DNA from: Enoplolaimus lenunculus
Lineage: Eukaryota > Nematoda > Enoplea > Enoplida > Thoracostomopsidae
NCBI GenBank assembly: GCA_030248215.1
Contig: JASANG010002610.1
Location: 62,001 to 126,000 of the forward strand
Reading direction: 5' to 3'
Length of the DNA stretch: 64,000 nt
Shown here: positions 12,718 through 25,030 of the stretch, piece by piece
Layout: the number at the start of each line of letters is the position of its first letter
How positions within the stretch are numbered: position 1 is the first letter of the stretch
Program-made: the position numbers and the translations under genes
The notes under the pieces: generated by a model
Seen by the model: the letters and a program-made list of their open reading frames with translations, nothing else
Told to the model about the DNA's origin: nothing
Databases searched by the model: none

Positions 12718-13396
12718 CAGGCTGCGTCCGGATATCCGCCGCTTCCGGTTTAATATGCGGTGAAAACCGATATTCGGTTCCGGTATTTGGTATAAACCTA
12801 TCGGATATTGAATATTTACCGTTGTGGTCTCGAATACCATTAAACTACGTCTAAGAAGCGAACATATTTAACATTTTGCTGCGACTATACTTTTCTGGGC
12901 AACTGAAGCTTAGTTTTTTGATTGGCTGAAAGTAAAGCCACCGAAATGAAACAATTGTGGCAAATTTCGACGTTCGTCGTTCTCCTGGTTCAAAAGGTAC
13001 AAGACCTATTATTAATATATGCTAATAGATACTGCGCATTAGAATGGAACCAGAGCCGAAGGTCAAAAAACTTTGCTGGAGCTGAATGTGAAGCAAAATT
13101 AAGTACTAAAAATGGCGTTAAATTTACTAAAAATTTTAATAATTATCTGCATAGTGTTAATGTAAAAAATAGTTTTTAAGCTAATTTTTTGCGAAATCCT
13201 TACAATTAAAGCTTCCAAAATTAATCCAAAATTGCAAACAGGATTGCAGAAGGTCACAACTTCTATGAAAATACTGAAAAATTTTAGTACCGAAATTGCC
13301 TGAGTCTCTGGCAAAAAATCATTTCACCAAAGTTTAAAGTCGAGGGTCGGTTTTCTGCCGTAGCCGGAAGAAGACCTCCGGATATATCCATCTGCA
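12718..13396. mobile_element. Element with TCCGGATAT inverted ends (tentative)
   Basis: Left GCGTCCGGATATCCGCCGCT with GAAAACCGATATTCGG; right CGGAAGAAGACCTCCGGATA preceded by GGTCGGTTTTCTGCC. These are imperfect inverted repeats. Class unclear and no coding recognised. Confidence 0.45.
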
Positions 13397-13725
13397 CGTG
13401 TATTTTAGACCATTGACAGAGATGTGAATAGTCCAAACTGAGTACCTTAATTTAAAGCGTTCTAAAATGGTGCAATCACTGCGAACTATAAATGCTGACA
13501 TACTTTTTTAGTAAAATCAACTAAATTACGCGGTAGGCCGGAGTCAATCATGGATGTATACAAAAACGATTTGTTGATATGTCACCTACCGAAATTTTTG
13601 GAGATACGAGAAAATACACCTGTGCAGAATTCAGAAAAAGCACTCGTAAAGATGTCAAAGTTTATTTCTAAACTTTCACACAGTTTCCCGAAAAACAAGC
13701 TTAGCTAAGGCGCTGGCTGGCGCTT

Positions 13726-13935
13726 GGTTCATATCCTCAAATGTGTATAGCAGCTATCACAATTTAACCGTAAGTTTTTAAACTGAGAAACTCTTAAATC
13801 TCTCTCAAAGTTTGCTCAGCGCCAGGGTCAATCGAATGCAACAAAAGGGCTGAATTTGTAAACTGTTGGTTCCAAGGATACAAAACGTATCCCCACCTGG
13901 TGATAAGTGCTACATATATTTGAGAATACGGTCCG
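13726..13935. mobile_element. GTATTCTCAAATG-family MITE
   Basis: Ends TCATATCCTCAAATGTGTAT and TATTTGAGAATACGGTCC with inner AGCTATCAC and TGGTGATAAGTGCT. Confidence 0.75.
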
Positions 13936-14326
13936 CTAGAATCAATTCTTTTTACGGATTCACTCAAAGTTGGCTAGTGTTGAATACGTGTGTATAGCGT
14001 ATCAAACACCATAACCAAAACCGAAAAAAATCACACAAAATAATTTAGCGACAACTGAATGTTACTGAACCTTTTACACCAGATTCCCTTGAGTATAATT
14101 CATTTTCGTTGACGCTAAATTGTGAAATGTTTAACGGGAAAAAATTTTATTTTTGTGGATCGTTTGAGATACAGCTTGGCAACCAGTAAAATGTTGCCAG
14201 AGGAAGCCGGATGTGTTGTCCAACGATTAGAAAAATTTTCCTAACGTAGAATTCGTTGAATGCTAACGATAGAGGTTTTGGCGAGTCGGACGGTTTTCGT
14301 TTGCAGTGCGGTCAGTTAGACGGCTG

Positions 14327-14517
14327 GGCCCAGGTATAGAACAGGGCCAGAACAGTAGTACAAGCATATCCCTACGCCTAAGCCTAATCCTAAGCGTAAA
14401 GATGAGCCTATTCCTAAGCCTAAGCCTAAGCCTACGCAAAAAAGTTAGTCTAAAGCTTAAACTGACTCTACTACACCTCCGCCGGAAAACGATCCGGCCC
14501 TGTTCTATACATGGACC
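14327..14517 (+). mobile_element. TTAGGC-MITE type A
   Basis: Ends GGCCCAGGTATAGAACAGGG and GGCCCTGTTCTATACATGGA around a degenerate CCTAAG core. Flanks GACGGCTG/GACGTCAG (6 of 8). No transposase. Leu/Ser-rich frames across it come from the hexamers. Confidence 0.82.
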
Positions 14518-14815
14518 GACGTCAGCAAAAGAAAATTGGCATTACATGAAAGCCACTACTAAGACGGGACAGGCTTCATGCCTTCTGGATAAAACAGGAA
14601 CACCATTGGTTGTTTAATTTATAGCCAGTTATTGATTGGTTTAGATAAAATGGAAACTTTTGTGCACTTCCAGTACGACTTTAAAAGATTATACTTTAAC
14701 ATGACGGCGCAACGGGGTATCTGCTGTATCCCCCTCTACGCAGACGTTTGCCTAAAAACGGTCGGAAGTTGAAGATGTTTTGCGTATTTGAGCTTCAGCA
14801 TAAAGGCCGCTGGTA

Positions 14816-15258
14816 CTGTAGTGACCCGAATAAGAGGGGGGACTGATATTTATTTGGCCGCTCCAAAGGGTACACCCCCTTGTTATTCGGTTACGGACTG
14901 TTATTTATTTTTAACCCACGTTACGCCGCCCTTCGTTATTGATATATATCCGGTACTGCAATTATCCATTCAATTAAACGTTTATTTGTCTTGCGTCAAT
15001 AGCTTGAGCGATAATACAAGGTTATACTTAGGAATGTACTTTCAAAATTTAAGTAGGCTTTAAAGTTTCGGGCTCAAATTATTTGGTCCTGGAGTCATTT
15101 ATGCGCTACAATTAGGGTTAATTGACATTTATGGACTCTAAGTAGGATTTAGGAACTCTATCCGCTTACGGACTTTTATTAGGGATACGGACTTCAATTG
15201 ATTCTACTCTAAATGGAGACCCCCTCTTATTATTCCCCTCTTATTCGAGTCAATACAG
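14816..15258 (+). mobile_element. CTGTAGTGACCC MITE, full length
   Basis: 443 bp, TA flanks, close to the 5.7-kb copy along its whole length. Confidence 0.93.
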
Positions 15259-15671
15259 TACATCAATTGACTACGAAGCATCGCAGGAACGTTTTGAACG
15301 TCGTCAGATAACAGGAGTTGCACTAAGACACGACAACGACGGAAAAAATCTGTGAAATTGATACAAGTAAAAATTCTTGCAAAACACATTTTTTGCTAAA
15401 CATTGCCATTGTATTTAAACTCGCTGCTATTTGTACAGATTCTATAAGGCGTTCCGTCATTTCTACAGCGCTCTTCTTCACAAACTCGTAGCAAAACTGA
15501 TGCAATTGCAAGCGTCTACGAAGTCGTGGGAATTATTTAAATCAATATTAATGGTCTACCGGTTCAAATTAAATTTTAAAAAATAACAATACTAACCGAC
15601 TGTTACGGCACACCGGAGAATTGCCCAAACACAAATATTAGCTGATCAGTGGTAGCTGAGGCTTTCAAGTA

Positions 15672-16072
15672 CTGTACTGACCCAAATAACAAAAGTGGTA
15701 ATAAGTGTCTGGAGTGCCTATTTTGACTGTAAATCTGTATTGGGTTTATTTGACAAATTAGAGCCTGTAAATGGAGGGTCCACAAATGTCGATTTCCCAA
15801 GATTGCGGATTTCAATGCATCTCGGACCAAATTAAGTTTAGTACAAAATTTGAATCATTATTCAACAATAATGTTATCTTGTCATACTCAAGTCTTAAGT
15901 ATATTTGTAATGTAATTAATTTTTATGAGTGGTATAAGTTTAAAACGGGTGTGGTTCAAACAGCTGGAACCGGATTCGAAGACAAAAAATAATCCAGAAC
16001 CGATTAGCGTAGGGGCTCATCATGGAGATTCAAAAAATGTTTGTGACAGCCCTCTTATTCGAGTCACTACAT
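15672..16072. mobile_element. CTGTAGTGACCC MITE, second subfamily
   Basis: About 401 bp, TA flanks and the same outermost ends, but a different interior (shares ACCAAATTAAGTT.AGTA with the 22.6-kb copy). Only about 410 bp after a full-length member. Confidence 0.75.
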
Positions 16073-17100
16073 TATTGCAACATAAAATTGTATTAAAGGA
16101 TGAATACGGATGTTAATAGAAATTGAATGTATAAAATACATGTTCTCGTTGAGGCGAGGTTGCGAATAAACATTCGTCCTGAACTATTAAATTTGAACAC
16201 TAATCACAAATACACGACGTCTTTAGACTATACTCTCCCTCCCTAGCGTCCTAACACGTAAAACAATTTTACACCACCAAATTCAGAAACAAAAGGAGTC
16301 GATGATAAATCCTAGCTGGCGTAAATTGAGTTATCTAGCCCCAAGCAGAGAGTATTGGCCAGTGGCGGGACCAGAATTTTGACAGGGTACTGTTATGATA
16401 AAAGAAAATTTTCTGAGCTCCAGGATCCAAATGGTGATTGTAAAGATTATCAAAAGTGCTTTTTTTCTTATCTTCGGAAATTTCGAGAGGGGGATATATC
16501 CCTTCTCGTCGTACCCTTGAATGCGCGTTTGGTTTGGCACATTGAAACCCGTCCCAAATACAAACTGAAATATACCCTGCGGTACGTGGTAATTTTACCT
16601 GCGCTTGTAGCAGCAGCCTTTCGGTTGAGCGAATGCAAATGAAATCTAATTATCATCACACCAAACACAAATAGATAGTTGCGCAAATCAAAACACACTG
16701 CGGTAGCCAGCGGACGGATTCAGAAATGTCTGATGGGAATGAGCGATATATTGTAGTCGAAGAAGCTCACGAGCAAAACGACCGAGAAGCCAAACGCAAT
16801 TTGAGTACCATATCGTAATAGTAAATTTTGGTTTGGATTCCTGTTGGGAAGGCAATGACCATAGTCTCGGTGGGGCCCCTTTTCGATACGCCAGTGGCAC
16901 TAGCCGGTATCTAGTTAGAACTAGCTTATCTCGGTATCTTTAGTTTGACAGAAAGCTAACGAAGATGTGTAAAACCTTAGTTAAACTGAAATTCACTTGT
17001 TTGCGCATTAAGTTCTCGTGCACTAACGGTTACAATTGAATTGGACTATAAAGCGGTTTTGCTACGGGTAAGCGTAAATTAGAAATACTGACTTCTGTAG
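16073..17100. other. No gene; one hAT-like end
   Basis: CAGTGGCGGGACCAGAATTT at about 16362 looks like a hAT-type left end, but no partner end with a matching 8-bp duplication was found. The overlapping short frames (16331-16900) are not recognised. Confidence 0.45.
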
Positions 17101-17170
17101 GCTTTTCCCGGTACATGTACGTTTTAAGCTTTGTTTAGGCTTAGGCTTAGGTTTAGAAAAATGTACAATA
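17100..17170. repeat. Short TTAGGC tract
   Basis: TTTAGGCTTAGGCTTAGG next to CCCGGTACATGTACGTTTTA. Possibly a worn TTAGGC-MITE. Confidence 0.45.
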
Positions 17171-17771
17171 ACCTACATATTATTTGTTGAAGCTCTATAT
17201 TTCCGAGATATAGATTTCGAACTAAAAAGTTGGTGCGTGTATTTAAACTACCGTTTTCATAACTATCAGCTATTAAAGCTTACAAATTGCTTTTAACTTT
17301 ATTCAAATCAATTTATTGGACAGTGCAACTTGTACAAAAATAAGCTGTGTTATAATTCCACGGGAGCTGAAGCGCACCCCAGGTATACGAAAATGTAACA
17401 ATTTTTAAGCAGAAAACCATATATTGTCCAAGCAATCTAGGGATGGGAGTAGTGACTCGTATTGCCCCCTAGCGGATGCGCATCAACACCGCTTCAAGTT
17501 GGTAAAACTTGATATATTTTTTGGGTACATTATCCAGCTGGCATTCGAATAGCACCGAGTTATTTGTGTAATAAAACCGGTCGTTATTACGTTTTACCGT
17601 TAACCATGGAGTTAGTAATAGAAACGGAAACAGATACTGATTGAAATAACAGAAACGGAAAACGGATATTTAAGCATATACGTTTAAGAAAAGATGCTCT
17701 ATTTTTGCCGAAATGCACCAATAATTTTAAAATTTTGCATTAATGAAAAAATGCTTACTGAGTATCTATAA

Positions 17772-18034
17772 CCTTTTAACTCATAGAGTATACTATGAGC
17801 AACTAAATACAATAATGTACGAGCAGTACACACACAGTGTGCAGTGTTTAACATTTATAACCTATATGCGCAGTGTAAAATCTCCACAAGACGTGAAAGC
17901 CCCTTCGTGTTCGAGCGTCAAGGTCCTATAGCTCAGTGGCAATCGTAAACGTCTCCAACCCGTGAGACTGGGGTTCGAATCTCACCTTGAAATTGCATTT
18001 TATGTGAAATTGCAAAGATTCATGTGAGAAAGGG
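17772..18034 (+). mobile_element. Diverged TTAA-type tRNA MITE
   Basis: 263 bp with flanks ATAA/TTAA and right end CATGTGAGAAAGGG. The tRNA-like region (about 17932-17997) has a better A box (TAGCTCAGTGG) and a perfect B box (GGTTCGAATC) than the other copies, but an altered anticodon arm (GTCTC...GAGAC). The palindrome is CTCATAGAGTATACTATGAG in place of the usual one. Confidence 0.75.
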
Positions 18035-18044
18035 TTAATGTTCG

Positions 18045-18150
18045 AGCGTGAAATGATCAGCAGATATAACAACAAGTTCAAAAATACAAAAATTTGCAAA
18101 ATCCAACCATTTCTGCGCTAACGTCGTCTGCGGGATAACCAAAAGATCCA
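18045..18150 (-). repeat. Single copy of the GTGAAATGATCAG repeat
   Basis: GTGAAATGATCAGCAGATAT ... AAAATCCAACCATTTCTGCG ... GGGATAACCAAAAGATCC; directly follows the 17.8-kb tRNA MITE. Confidence 0.55.
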
Positions 18151-19441
18151 TCTTTTTTACCAACCATAACATAAAGTTGAACCATCCGTTTTTAAATCAA
18201 TCTTCGATCTCCCCTGCGGCTGTCGAATCGAACTGACGGATGCAACGGAGCGGTCACCCAGGCCTTGACCACCAAACTTTGCTCAAAATCAACGTTGTAA
18301 TGCAATTTTGGAATTTAGTGTCAAAAATGCGTTCGGTTTTCGCTTACGAGCTTTTTTACTATTATATAACATGCAGCTGCCCAAATTAAAAATTTCTGGA
18401 TCCGCCGCTGTTTACACGCATTTCTCGCTAAATGTCAACTGTTTGAAGCAAATTAATTAAAATTGTGTTCTGTCGATTATGTTATTTTCAACCTCCAAGT
18501 GCAAAATGCAAAGCTCTGCATGCGGTTGGCAGCCAAAATTGCATGAATTTATGCGTAATATTTATTGGACCTATTCTGTATCGCAGAATGCCACAATCTG
18601 CATCCAGGAGTTGTGGATACTGGTAGCAAAGCTGTTTACACCATCAATCACATCCGTTTCAAACGCGAGCCTAACCTTACACTTTGGAGTGAAAGTGCAC
18701 AAAACCCCTGTTGCCTACTGGTGCGATACTACGCTAACCTCAGCGTTTTAGGACCAGAAACAAAAAGACACGAAATTAAAATTAGAAATTGGTGATATTT
18801 AGTGCACATTGCATTTAAGAAACCCTTGTGAACATCATTGTCAAATTTGCGTTAGATTTCGTGGAAGAAAATGTATCGTAATTAACTGTCATACGTTTAC
18901 AGCTTGGAGCCGTTTCCAATACAGGTGGTAAACCGTACGAACGTCACTAAGATTCTATTTCGGTAGAATATTACTTTAAATTCTGCATTTTACGTTCCAG
19001 ATTGTTAAAGTCTATAAAATTGACTTTCCACTCGTTTGTCCAGAAATTTCTGAAAGATATAATATACCTGATATACCTGCTTGCCCGCCATTTGCATACA
19101 ATTCTAGTATACACAGAATATTTGCTTAAACGTACTTGAAACTACTTCAGCTACGTACACCTATTTTAGTTTCTGCCTAGTTTCTAAGGTTCGAGGATAT
19201 CTCGTTCCCTAAAGAGCCGCTCAAGCCCGCAACTACAAGACGGAGAGGAAAGATCACAGCCTCTTTACAGAAGTCTTCGACCCCATTGGCGAAACATTAA
19301 TCAAAACCATTAAATATCAATCATATGTAAAACAACATTTCCTTGCCCCACCTATTATCCTGCCTGCCCCTAAACAATTCCGATTTGCGACTCCCCAATT
19401 TGCGGTCCCTAGACCATCTAACGTTCGTACTTAAGAATAAC
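18151..19441. other. No gene recognised
   Basis: Short frames at 18479-18795 have no recognisable domain. CTGGATCCGCCGCTG near 18398 may be a lone hAT-type end. Confidence 0.4.
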
Positions 19442-19776
19442 CATAGACGGCTCCAAAAATTTTTGACGGAGGGTGCGTTCTGGCCAATGTTATGCAACGC
19501 AAAAATTGTAAGGTATAGACTTCACTATTGTATCACCAAAAAATTTTTAAGGATAAAATTGTAAGGTAAGGACAGTATGATTTTATCATCAATAATTTTC
19601 TAAGAAGAAAAATTGTAACGGTTTCCAACTAAAAAATTTCTAAACGTAAAAATTGTATTTTTTTGGCAAAAACAATTTTCTGAGGGGTAAATTGTAAGGT
19701 AGAAAACCTCACCAGTTTATCACAAAAAATCTGACAGGGGGGGCGTACGCCCTCTCGCTTTCCGGATCCGCTAGTA
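19442..19776. mobile_element. hAT-type MITE, second copy of the ATTGTAAGGT family
   Basis: 335 bp, same interior repeats as the 59-kb copy, right end CCGGATCCGCTAGTA. Flanks AGAATAAC/AGAACAAC (7 of 8). Confidence 0.88.
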
Positions 19777-20454
19777 AGAACAACTTTTTAGCTTTATTCT
19801 GACAACAAATGTAACAGCAAGCCTTTAGTCGGTTGGTTGATTGTTGCAAGAAACACAATAGTATTAGAAGATTAAACCAGATCTTTCTCGACTTTATGGT
19901 TTGCTTGGTGCCACGAACGTGAATGGCACTTTTTCAGTTAAAATAAACTTTTCCAAGACAAATCTGGTTCAATTTATTATTGTTAACAACCTGTTATCAA
20001 TAACCAGGAACCCAACGTTGAAAACGTACCTTTTGAAATACTGTTGCCTTGCTTAATAATATAAGCACTTGTACCCGGTGGCAATTGTAAGCCAGGTAAC
20101 AGTGAGGTATACAAGGAAAGCAACAGAGGGGTTACATTCTGTCTGAAATTGCTGGAGAAACCGGAACAAAAACCCTTTAACAGGCTTTGAAACAACTTTG
20201 AGATCCTGGAGGTCAATAAATTATGCTTTGTCTGAGGTTGAACGTAGCCAAACAGAAATTCTGGCTTCTGCCTTACTAGTGCACGTGTACAAAGTGTTGC
20301 GTGTTCTACTCATACCTGATAGTGTTTTGGTATCTTTTAACCAACGTTTACTGAATACAAGGTTGTAATGTTGTTGATGCGGCTAATATTTTGAAGTTCG
20401 GTCTACAAATGGTACGGTTTCTGTTACTTAGGCTTATAAAATCAGCGCCCATAA

Positions 20455-20532
20455 ATGATGGGCTTTGGGCTTAACCTTAGGAATACGCTCATGCTACTAT
20501 GACGCTCCTCATAGTAACATTGGTCACGATAA
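20455..20532 (-). mobile_element. Truncated TTAGGC-MITE type B end
   Basis: Only one terminus (CTACTATGACGCTCCTCATA then GTAACATTGGTC) and a short TTAGG-like segment are recognisable. Confidence 0.5.
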
Positions 20533-20687
20533 GAAACTGCTTAAACGGTGCCGCATCTTCCCTAAATAGCTCGCTAGCCTCAGCCTCCTACGATACATTA
20601 AATTTGCGCTCTGTGCCTTTGCAAAAATTACAGTTTAAGTTTGAGTAGAATATAATAACAGATTAATTCTAAGTTAAGCAGTACCAT

Positions 20688-20762
20688 ATATGGGGCTCGA
20701 ACCCAAGACGCACGGATTACCCGTCCGCTGCTCTAACCACTGAGCTACGCAGCCATGCAAAA
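20688..20762 (-). pseudogene. tRNA pseudogene or tRNA head of a SINE
   Basis: The minus strand reads GGCTGCGTAGCTCAGTGGTT with a perfect A box, D arm GCTC/GAGC and a 5-bp anticodon stem (GCGGA/TCCGT) around loop CGGGTAA. It then has T arm TTGGG-TTCGAGC-CCCAT. The 3' acceptor strand (ATATGGT) does not pair with the 5' GGCTGCG, and loop position 33 is G in place of the invariant T. The candidate anticodon GGT (Thr) is therefore unreliable. No clear SINE tail was identified toward lower coordinates. Confidence 0.7.
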
Positions 20763-20979
20763 TTTTTTGAGTCACACCTGACCTGGTTGAAAATTTGTCA
20801 TTCGTGATCGAAAAGAAAGACGTGATTATATTCATGTTTAGTCTTATAAATTATACCACTGAAAACGATTTTTAAATATTCGATTAAATTTGATGCAGTT
20901 TTTTAAAATGAAAAACTGAATCCCAATCCCAAAGGAAATAATTAATTTTTAATTATAACACAGTAGCTGTTCACAACTT

Positions 20980-21181
20980 GGACCAATGTAAAACAACAGG
21001 GCCGGAAAAGTATTATAAGCATATTCCTAAGTTTAACCTTAAGTCTAAGCCTAAGCCCAATGGTAAGAATGAGCATATTCGTACGCGTAAGCCTAAGCCA
21101 AGCAATAAATTAGTCTAAAGCTTAAGTTTACTCTATTGCAGTCCCACAGAAAAACGTTCCGCCCCGGATTTTTGTATAGGC
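20980..21181 (+). mobile_element. TTAGGC-MITE type C, aged
   Basis: Left GGACCAATGTAAAACAACAG, inner right AAACGTTCCGCCCC. The core has CCTAAG variants and TTAGTCTAAAGCTTAAGTTT. Flanks CACAACTT/TGCAACTT differ by transitions. Confidence 0.78.
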
Positions 21182-21385
21182 TGCAACTTTGAACGTTTTC
21201 ATGGCATGAAGGTACTACAGAAATAGATTCCATATGGTATTTTACTACCCTTATAGAATATTTTACTTACGATGGTTTAATAAACAGCTAGTACCATTTC
21301 TGTTGTAACTCCAGTGCTTCTCAGACAAGCGGTTTTTGAGAACGCCCTTGAAGTCGAAAAATCACTCTATGCATAACATTTGTTA

Positions 21386-21837
21386 TTGTAGTGACCCGAA
21401 TAAGATGGGCGGGGGGTGGGGGTAATAAGAGGGAGCCCCCATTTTGAGTCCCAATCAATAGGTGTCCGTATCCCTAACAAGGGTCCATATGCGGGTATAG
21501 TTCCTAAACCCTAATTAGAGTCTATAAATGTCAATTATTCCTGATTGTAGTGCATAAATGATTCCAGGGCTAAATAAAGTTGAGTTGGAAACTTTAAAGC
21601 ATACTTACGTTTTGAAAGTATATTCCTAAGTATATCCTTGCATTATCGTTCAAGCTATTGACACAAGACAAATAAAACGCTTAGTTCAACGGATAGTTGC
21701 AATACTGGATACATATCAGTAACGAAGGGTGACGGCGGGCGGGTTAAAAATAAATAACAGTCCGTAACCGAATAACAGGGGGAACCCTCTGGAGAGGCCA
21801 AATAAATATCAGTCCCGCTCTATTCGGGTCATTACAG
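21386..21837 (-). mobile_element. CTGTAGTGACCC MITE, full length
   Basis: 452 bp, TA flanks, same interior as the 5.7-kb copy in reverse orientation; G-rich expansion near 21410. Confidence 0.92.
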
Positions 21838-22614
21838 TACTACTATAATTAATATATAAGGCGCGTCTGAGGTCTGCCTGTTTCGTTCACAAACTTTCTT
21901 TTCACGTTCTGCTGTAACTCATCGGCTTTAAGACCAGCGATTTTACATGTACCCTTAAAGTCCAAAACTGTTCACTGCTAAAAATTAAACCCTCATTATA
22001 ACTGTATGCTGAGGGGTGCGGCTGCTCATACGTTTTGCTCACTGGTTGGTAGATTCAAGGGGCGCACTGTCCATACCCCGCTCCCTCTACGTATCTCAAG
22101 AAAAATTTTCTGATACATCTGTCGATCTAATCATGGGTGTAGCCAGGACTCTGTAAATAGGCCGATAGTTGTTCACAAAAAACGTAGTATAAGGAAAAAA
22201 TATTCAATATGAAAAATAAAAATCCACGTTGGATTTGTTTGACGCAGTAAAAATCCTAAGAGGATAGCAAAATCCTAATACAGTCCGTGCTATCTGTTTC
22301 GTATACAGTCATGAATTTGATTCATAAATTATATGCGTAACCCGGTCTGACTGACTCTTCCAAGGAGTTGCTTGTAATAGGTTAATTGCTATCTTGCATA
22401 ACTGATAAAACTAAAATATAAGCATAAAACAGAAATGCCGGTTTATGAAATTCGAAATCAACGAACAATCTAAAGTAAAAACTTCAATTTTTGCTAGAAG
22501 CCATACAAATTCAATATATCTCATTGTTCCGTGTACACAGAACGAAGAAAGTGAAAATACAATTACCCAACTTAGCCATTGGCAATAGCATGTTAATGAG
22601 AACGAAAGTGCATA

Positions 22615-23008
22615 CTGTAGTGACTCGAATAAGAGCGAGACAACTATGAACTGAACACAGGAGAGCGACAACAAGAGTGTGGGGTAACTGTTTTGCGTGG
22701 GTCTGAATCATTAGGCGTCAATTTCCCTTATTCAAGTCTGTAAATGGATAGAGTCCAGTAGTAAAAATTGATCCATAAAAACGTCATTGTGCTAAATTTG
22801 ACCGCTTAAATGTTCAATGCACCAAATTAAGTTCAGTAAAGAACTTTATACTTTACTCGGCGTATACTGTTAATTACGTTTATAGCAGCATATTCTAGAC
22901 TTAAAAGTATAATCCCAATGAACCAGTCCGAATGCAAATAGCGAAGGAATAGCCTTTAAAGATTCGAAATAAATATCAGCCTCCCCTCTCTTATTCGTGT
23001 CACTACAG
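22615..23008. mobile_element. CTGTAGTGACCC MITE, second subfamily
   Basis: 394 bp, ends CTGTAGTGACTCGAATAAGA and TCGTGTCACTACAG, interior like the 15.7-kb copy. Confidence 0.78.
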
Positions 23009-23366
23009 TGCGCGTTGTTGTTTGCTTTGTGTAACAAAGTTCCATCGCGATGATGTCGATGGTAAGTCATACCAAGGCTGGAATGGCACTAAAAACGGGC
23101 CGTGGCATTTTGATATAAATCAGCCCACCACTGACCGGTTATAAAATAATTTTATACATAACCGAATTTTTTTTTTAAATTTTACTGTGTGACCCGAATT
23201 CTAAGAAGCCCACTGGGCATTTGCTCTGTACGCTACATGGCCAGTCCATCGCGTCACTGAATCATTTAGTCAATAAAATGTTTCTTGTAGAGCGGCATTA
23301 AAAACTTCCTTATCGCGGGTATCCTGGGTGTTCCGGATACACAAGCGTATACAAGAGGCTACATTG

Positions 23367-23548
23367 TGTATGCAGCGAAAATTTTTACAAATTGGCAAAT
23401 TTGAGTTTTCCGAATTTTCAAGTTTACCTACATTAATTCTCGCTTGCTCGGGTCTGTGTATGCATCAAAATAATTTTGCAAGTTGGCAAATTTGAATTTT
23501 CCAAATTTTCAAGTTTACCTACATTGATTCTCGCTTGCTCGGGTCCGC
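23367..23548. repeat. 88-bp tandem duplication
   Basis: Two diverged copies sharing CAAATTTGA.TTTTCC.AATTTTCAAGTTTACCTAC and TTCTCGCTTGCTCGGGT, offset by about 88 bp. Confidence 0.85.
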
Positions 23549-24109
23549 AGTAAGACTCGATAAACACGTTTAGAGAAAACTGAGTCTTCCCGAATGCGTT
23601 AAAAATTACTAAAATCGCATTTGGTATATAGCTCGTTTTGCACACAAGGTTTCATTCACCTTTGTGTGTTACGCTTTGGCATATGTGGTCCCACGTTTGC
23701 GGATCACTCGCTGCGGCACCTCAGCTTTGCTCAAACTCTTCTAAGCAGCTATATAAAGCATCGTGAAACCATTAAAGATTACAGAGGAACGGAAAATACA
23801 TTAGCGATCAGTTGAAGATTTATTGAAATTAGCCTGGTAAAGTCGTTAGTTGTACGACCAGAACAGCCTAAATTGTTTGTCTCACTTTAACCTTGTGGTC
23901 TTTTCGTGGTCCGCCGCTGCGCTACCAACCAGAGTTGCAACATTTAAAAATAAATACCCATAAAACATTTTTAAACGTACAGTTCTTGCTCTGAGTATTG
24001 TAACAACTGTAACCTACCATTTTAACTCTAAACACGTCCGCAATTGTGGGCTAAAAAACTAAACTTACAGAAATGAATCAAAAATTATACGGCACTCGTA
24101 CCCTTTCTC

Positions 24110-24310
24110 GCCCACGGCTTAGGCTTACACTCAGACCCAAGTTTATGTTAGGGCTTTAAGTTTGAAAAAAGACTTATTTAAGCTTACGCCTAAGCCTAAA
24201 CCTTTATGTAGCCGTTTACCTAAGTCAAAACCTCTACCTACGACTAAGATGTGGCCTATATCTTCACCTAAACATAAGAATAAGCCTGAGCGTAAGCTTT
24301 GTCGTTTAGT
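24110..24310. repeat. Degenerate TTAGGC/CCTAAG tract
   Basis: About 200 bp rich in CTTAGGC, CCTAAGCC and CCTACG variants on alternating strands, likely an old hexamer array or TTAGGC-MITE core. No termini recognised. Confidence 0.6.
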
Positions 24311-24762
24311 GTGGGGGAGACTGTACAGGAGCCAATGAAACTTACCTTATCGTCGTTTAGGTTCGCTAATTCCCATATTAACATATGATTCTGTCGATGT
24401 TTCATCAACGATTCCGATTGGACGCGGAGAAGGCTCGAACGCCGGCGGCCAATCATTGTTCGTTGTGAAGAAAATTATACCAAACCAATAGTCGAAATAC
24501 TTCAAAATAATTCGATTTTAAAAGTTTTACACTCAATTCTACTTTAGTTTATAACCGCTGACAATGTTTTGCTAAAATAATTAGCAAAGTTTGAAATATA
24601 ATTTCCAGTTAAACAACAGTAATTAAGGCTGCTTTACCACTGACTTATTACGAGCGTAATTCAACGTTAAGGGTAATGATAAAGAGGAGGTTTTTAAACA
24701 AATTTCGACGCGGATGCGGTAGGATTGGATTGCATACTTGCTAAACATTTATTAGTGATTAT

Positions 24763-25030
24763 GGCCCATGTAAAGATCAAGGGCGGAACGTTTTTCTGTG
24801 CGGCTAGAAAAGAGTTAGCTTAAAGCTTTAGACTTTTTTATTGCTTGGCTTAGGCTTACGTTTAGGAATATGCTCATTCTTACGCTTAGGCTTAGGCTTA
24901 GCAATATGGTCATTCTTACGCTTAGGCTTAGGCTTAGGTTTAGGAATATGCTTATTCTAACGCTTAGGCTTAGGCTTAGGTTTAGGGATATACTTATAAT
25001 ACTGTTCCGCCCGTATTCTTTACATTGGTC
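24763..25030 (-). mobile_element. TTAGGC-MITE type C
   Basis: Ends GGCCCATGTAAAGATCAAGG and CTTTACATTGGTC, with inner GGCGGAACG/TGTTCCGCC. Three successive TTAGGC blocks each follow an AATATG.TCATTCT spacer, so the core was duplicated. Flanks GTGATTAT/GTGATTTT (7 of 8). Confidence 0.9.

Noticed and set aside
16355-16698. Overlapping 70-95-codon frames on both strands
   Set aside because: No recognisable domains, mutually overlapping, and typical of chance frames at this base composition.
20688-20762. Functional tRNA gene
   Set aside because: The acceptor stem is unpaired and U33 is missing.
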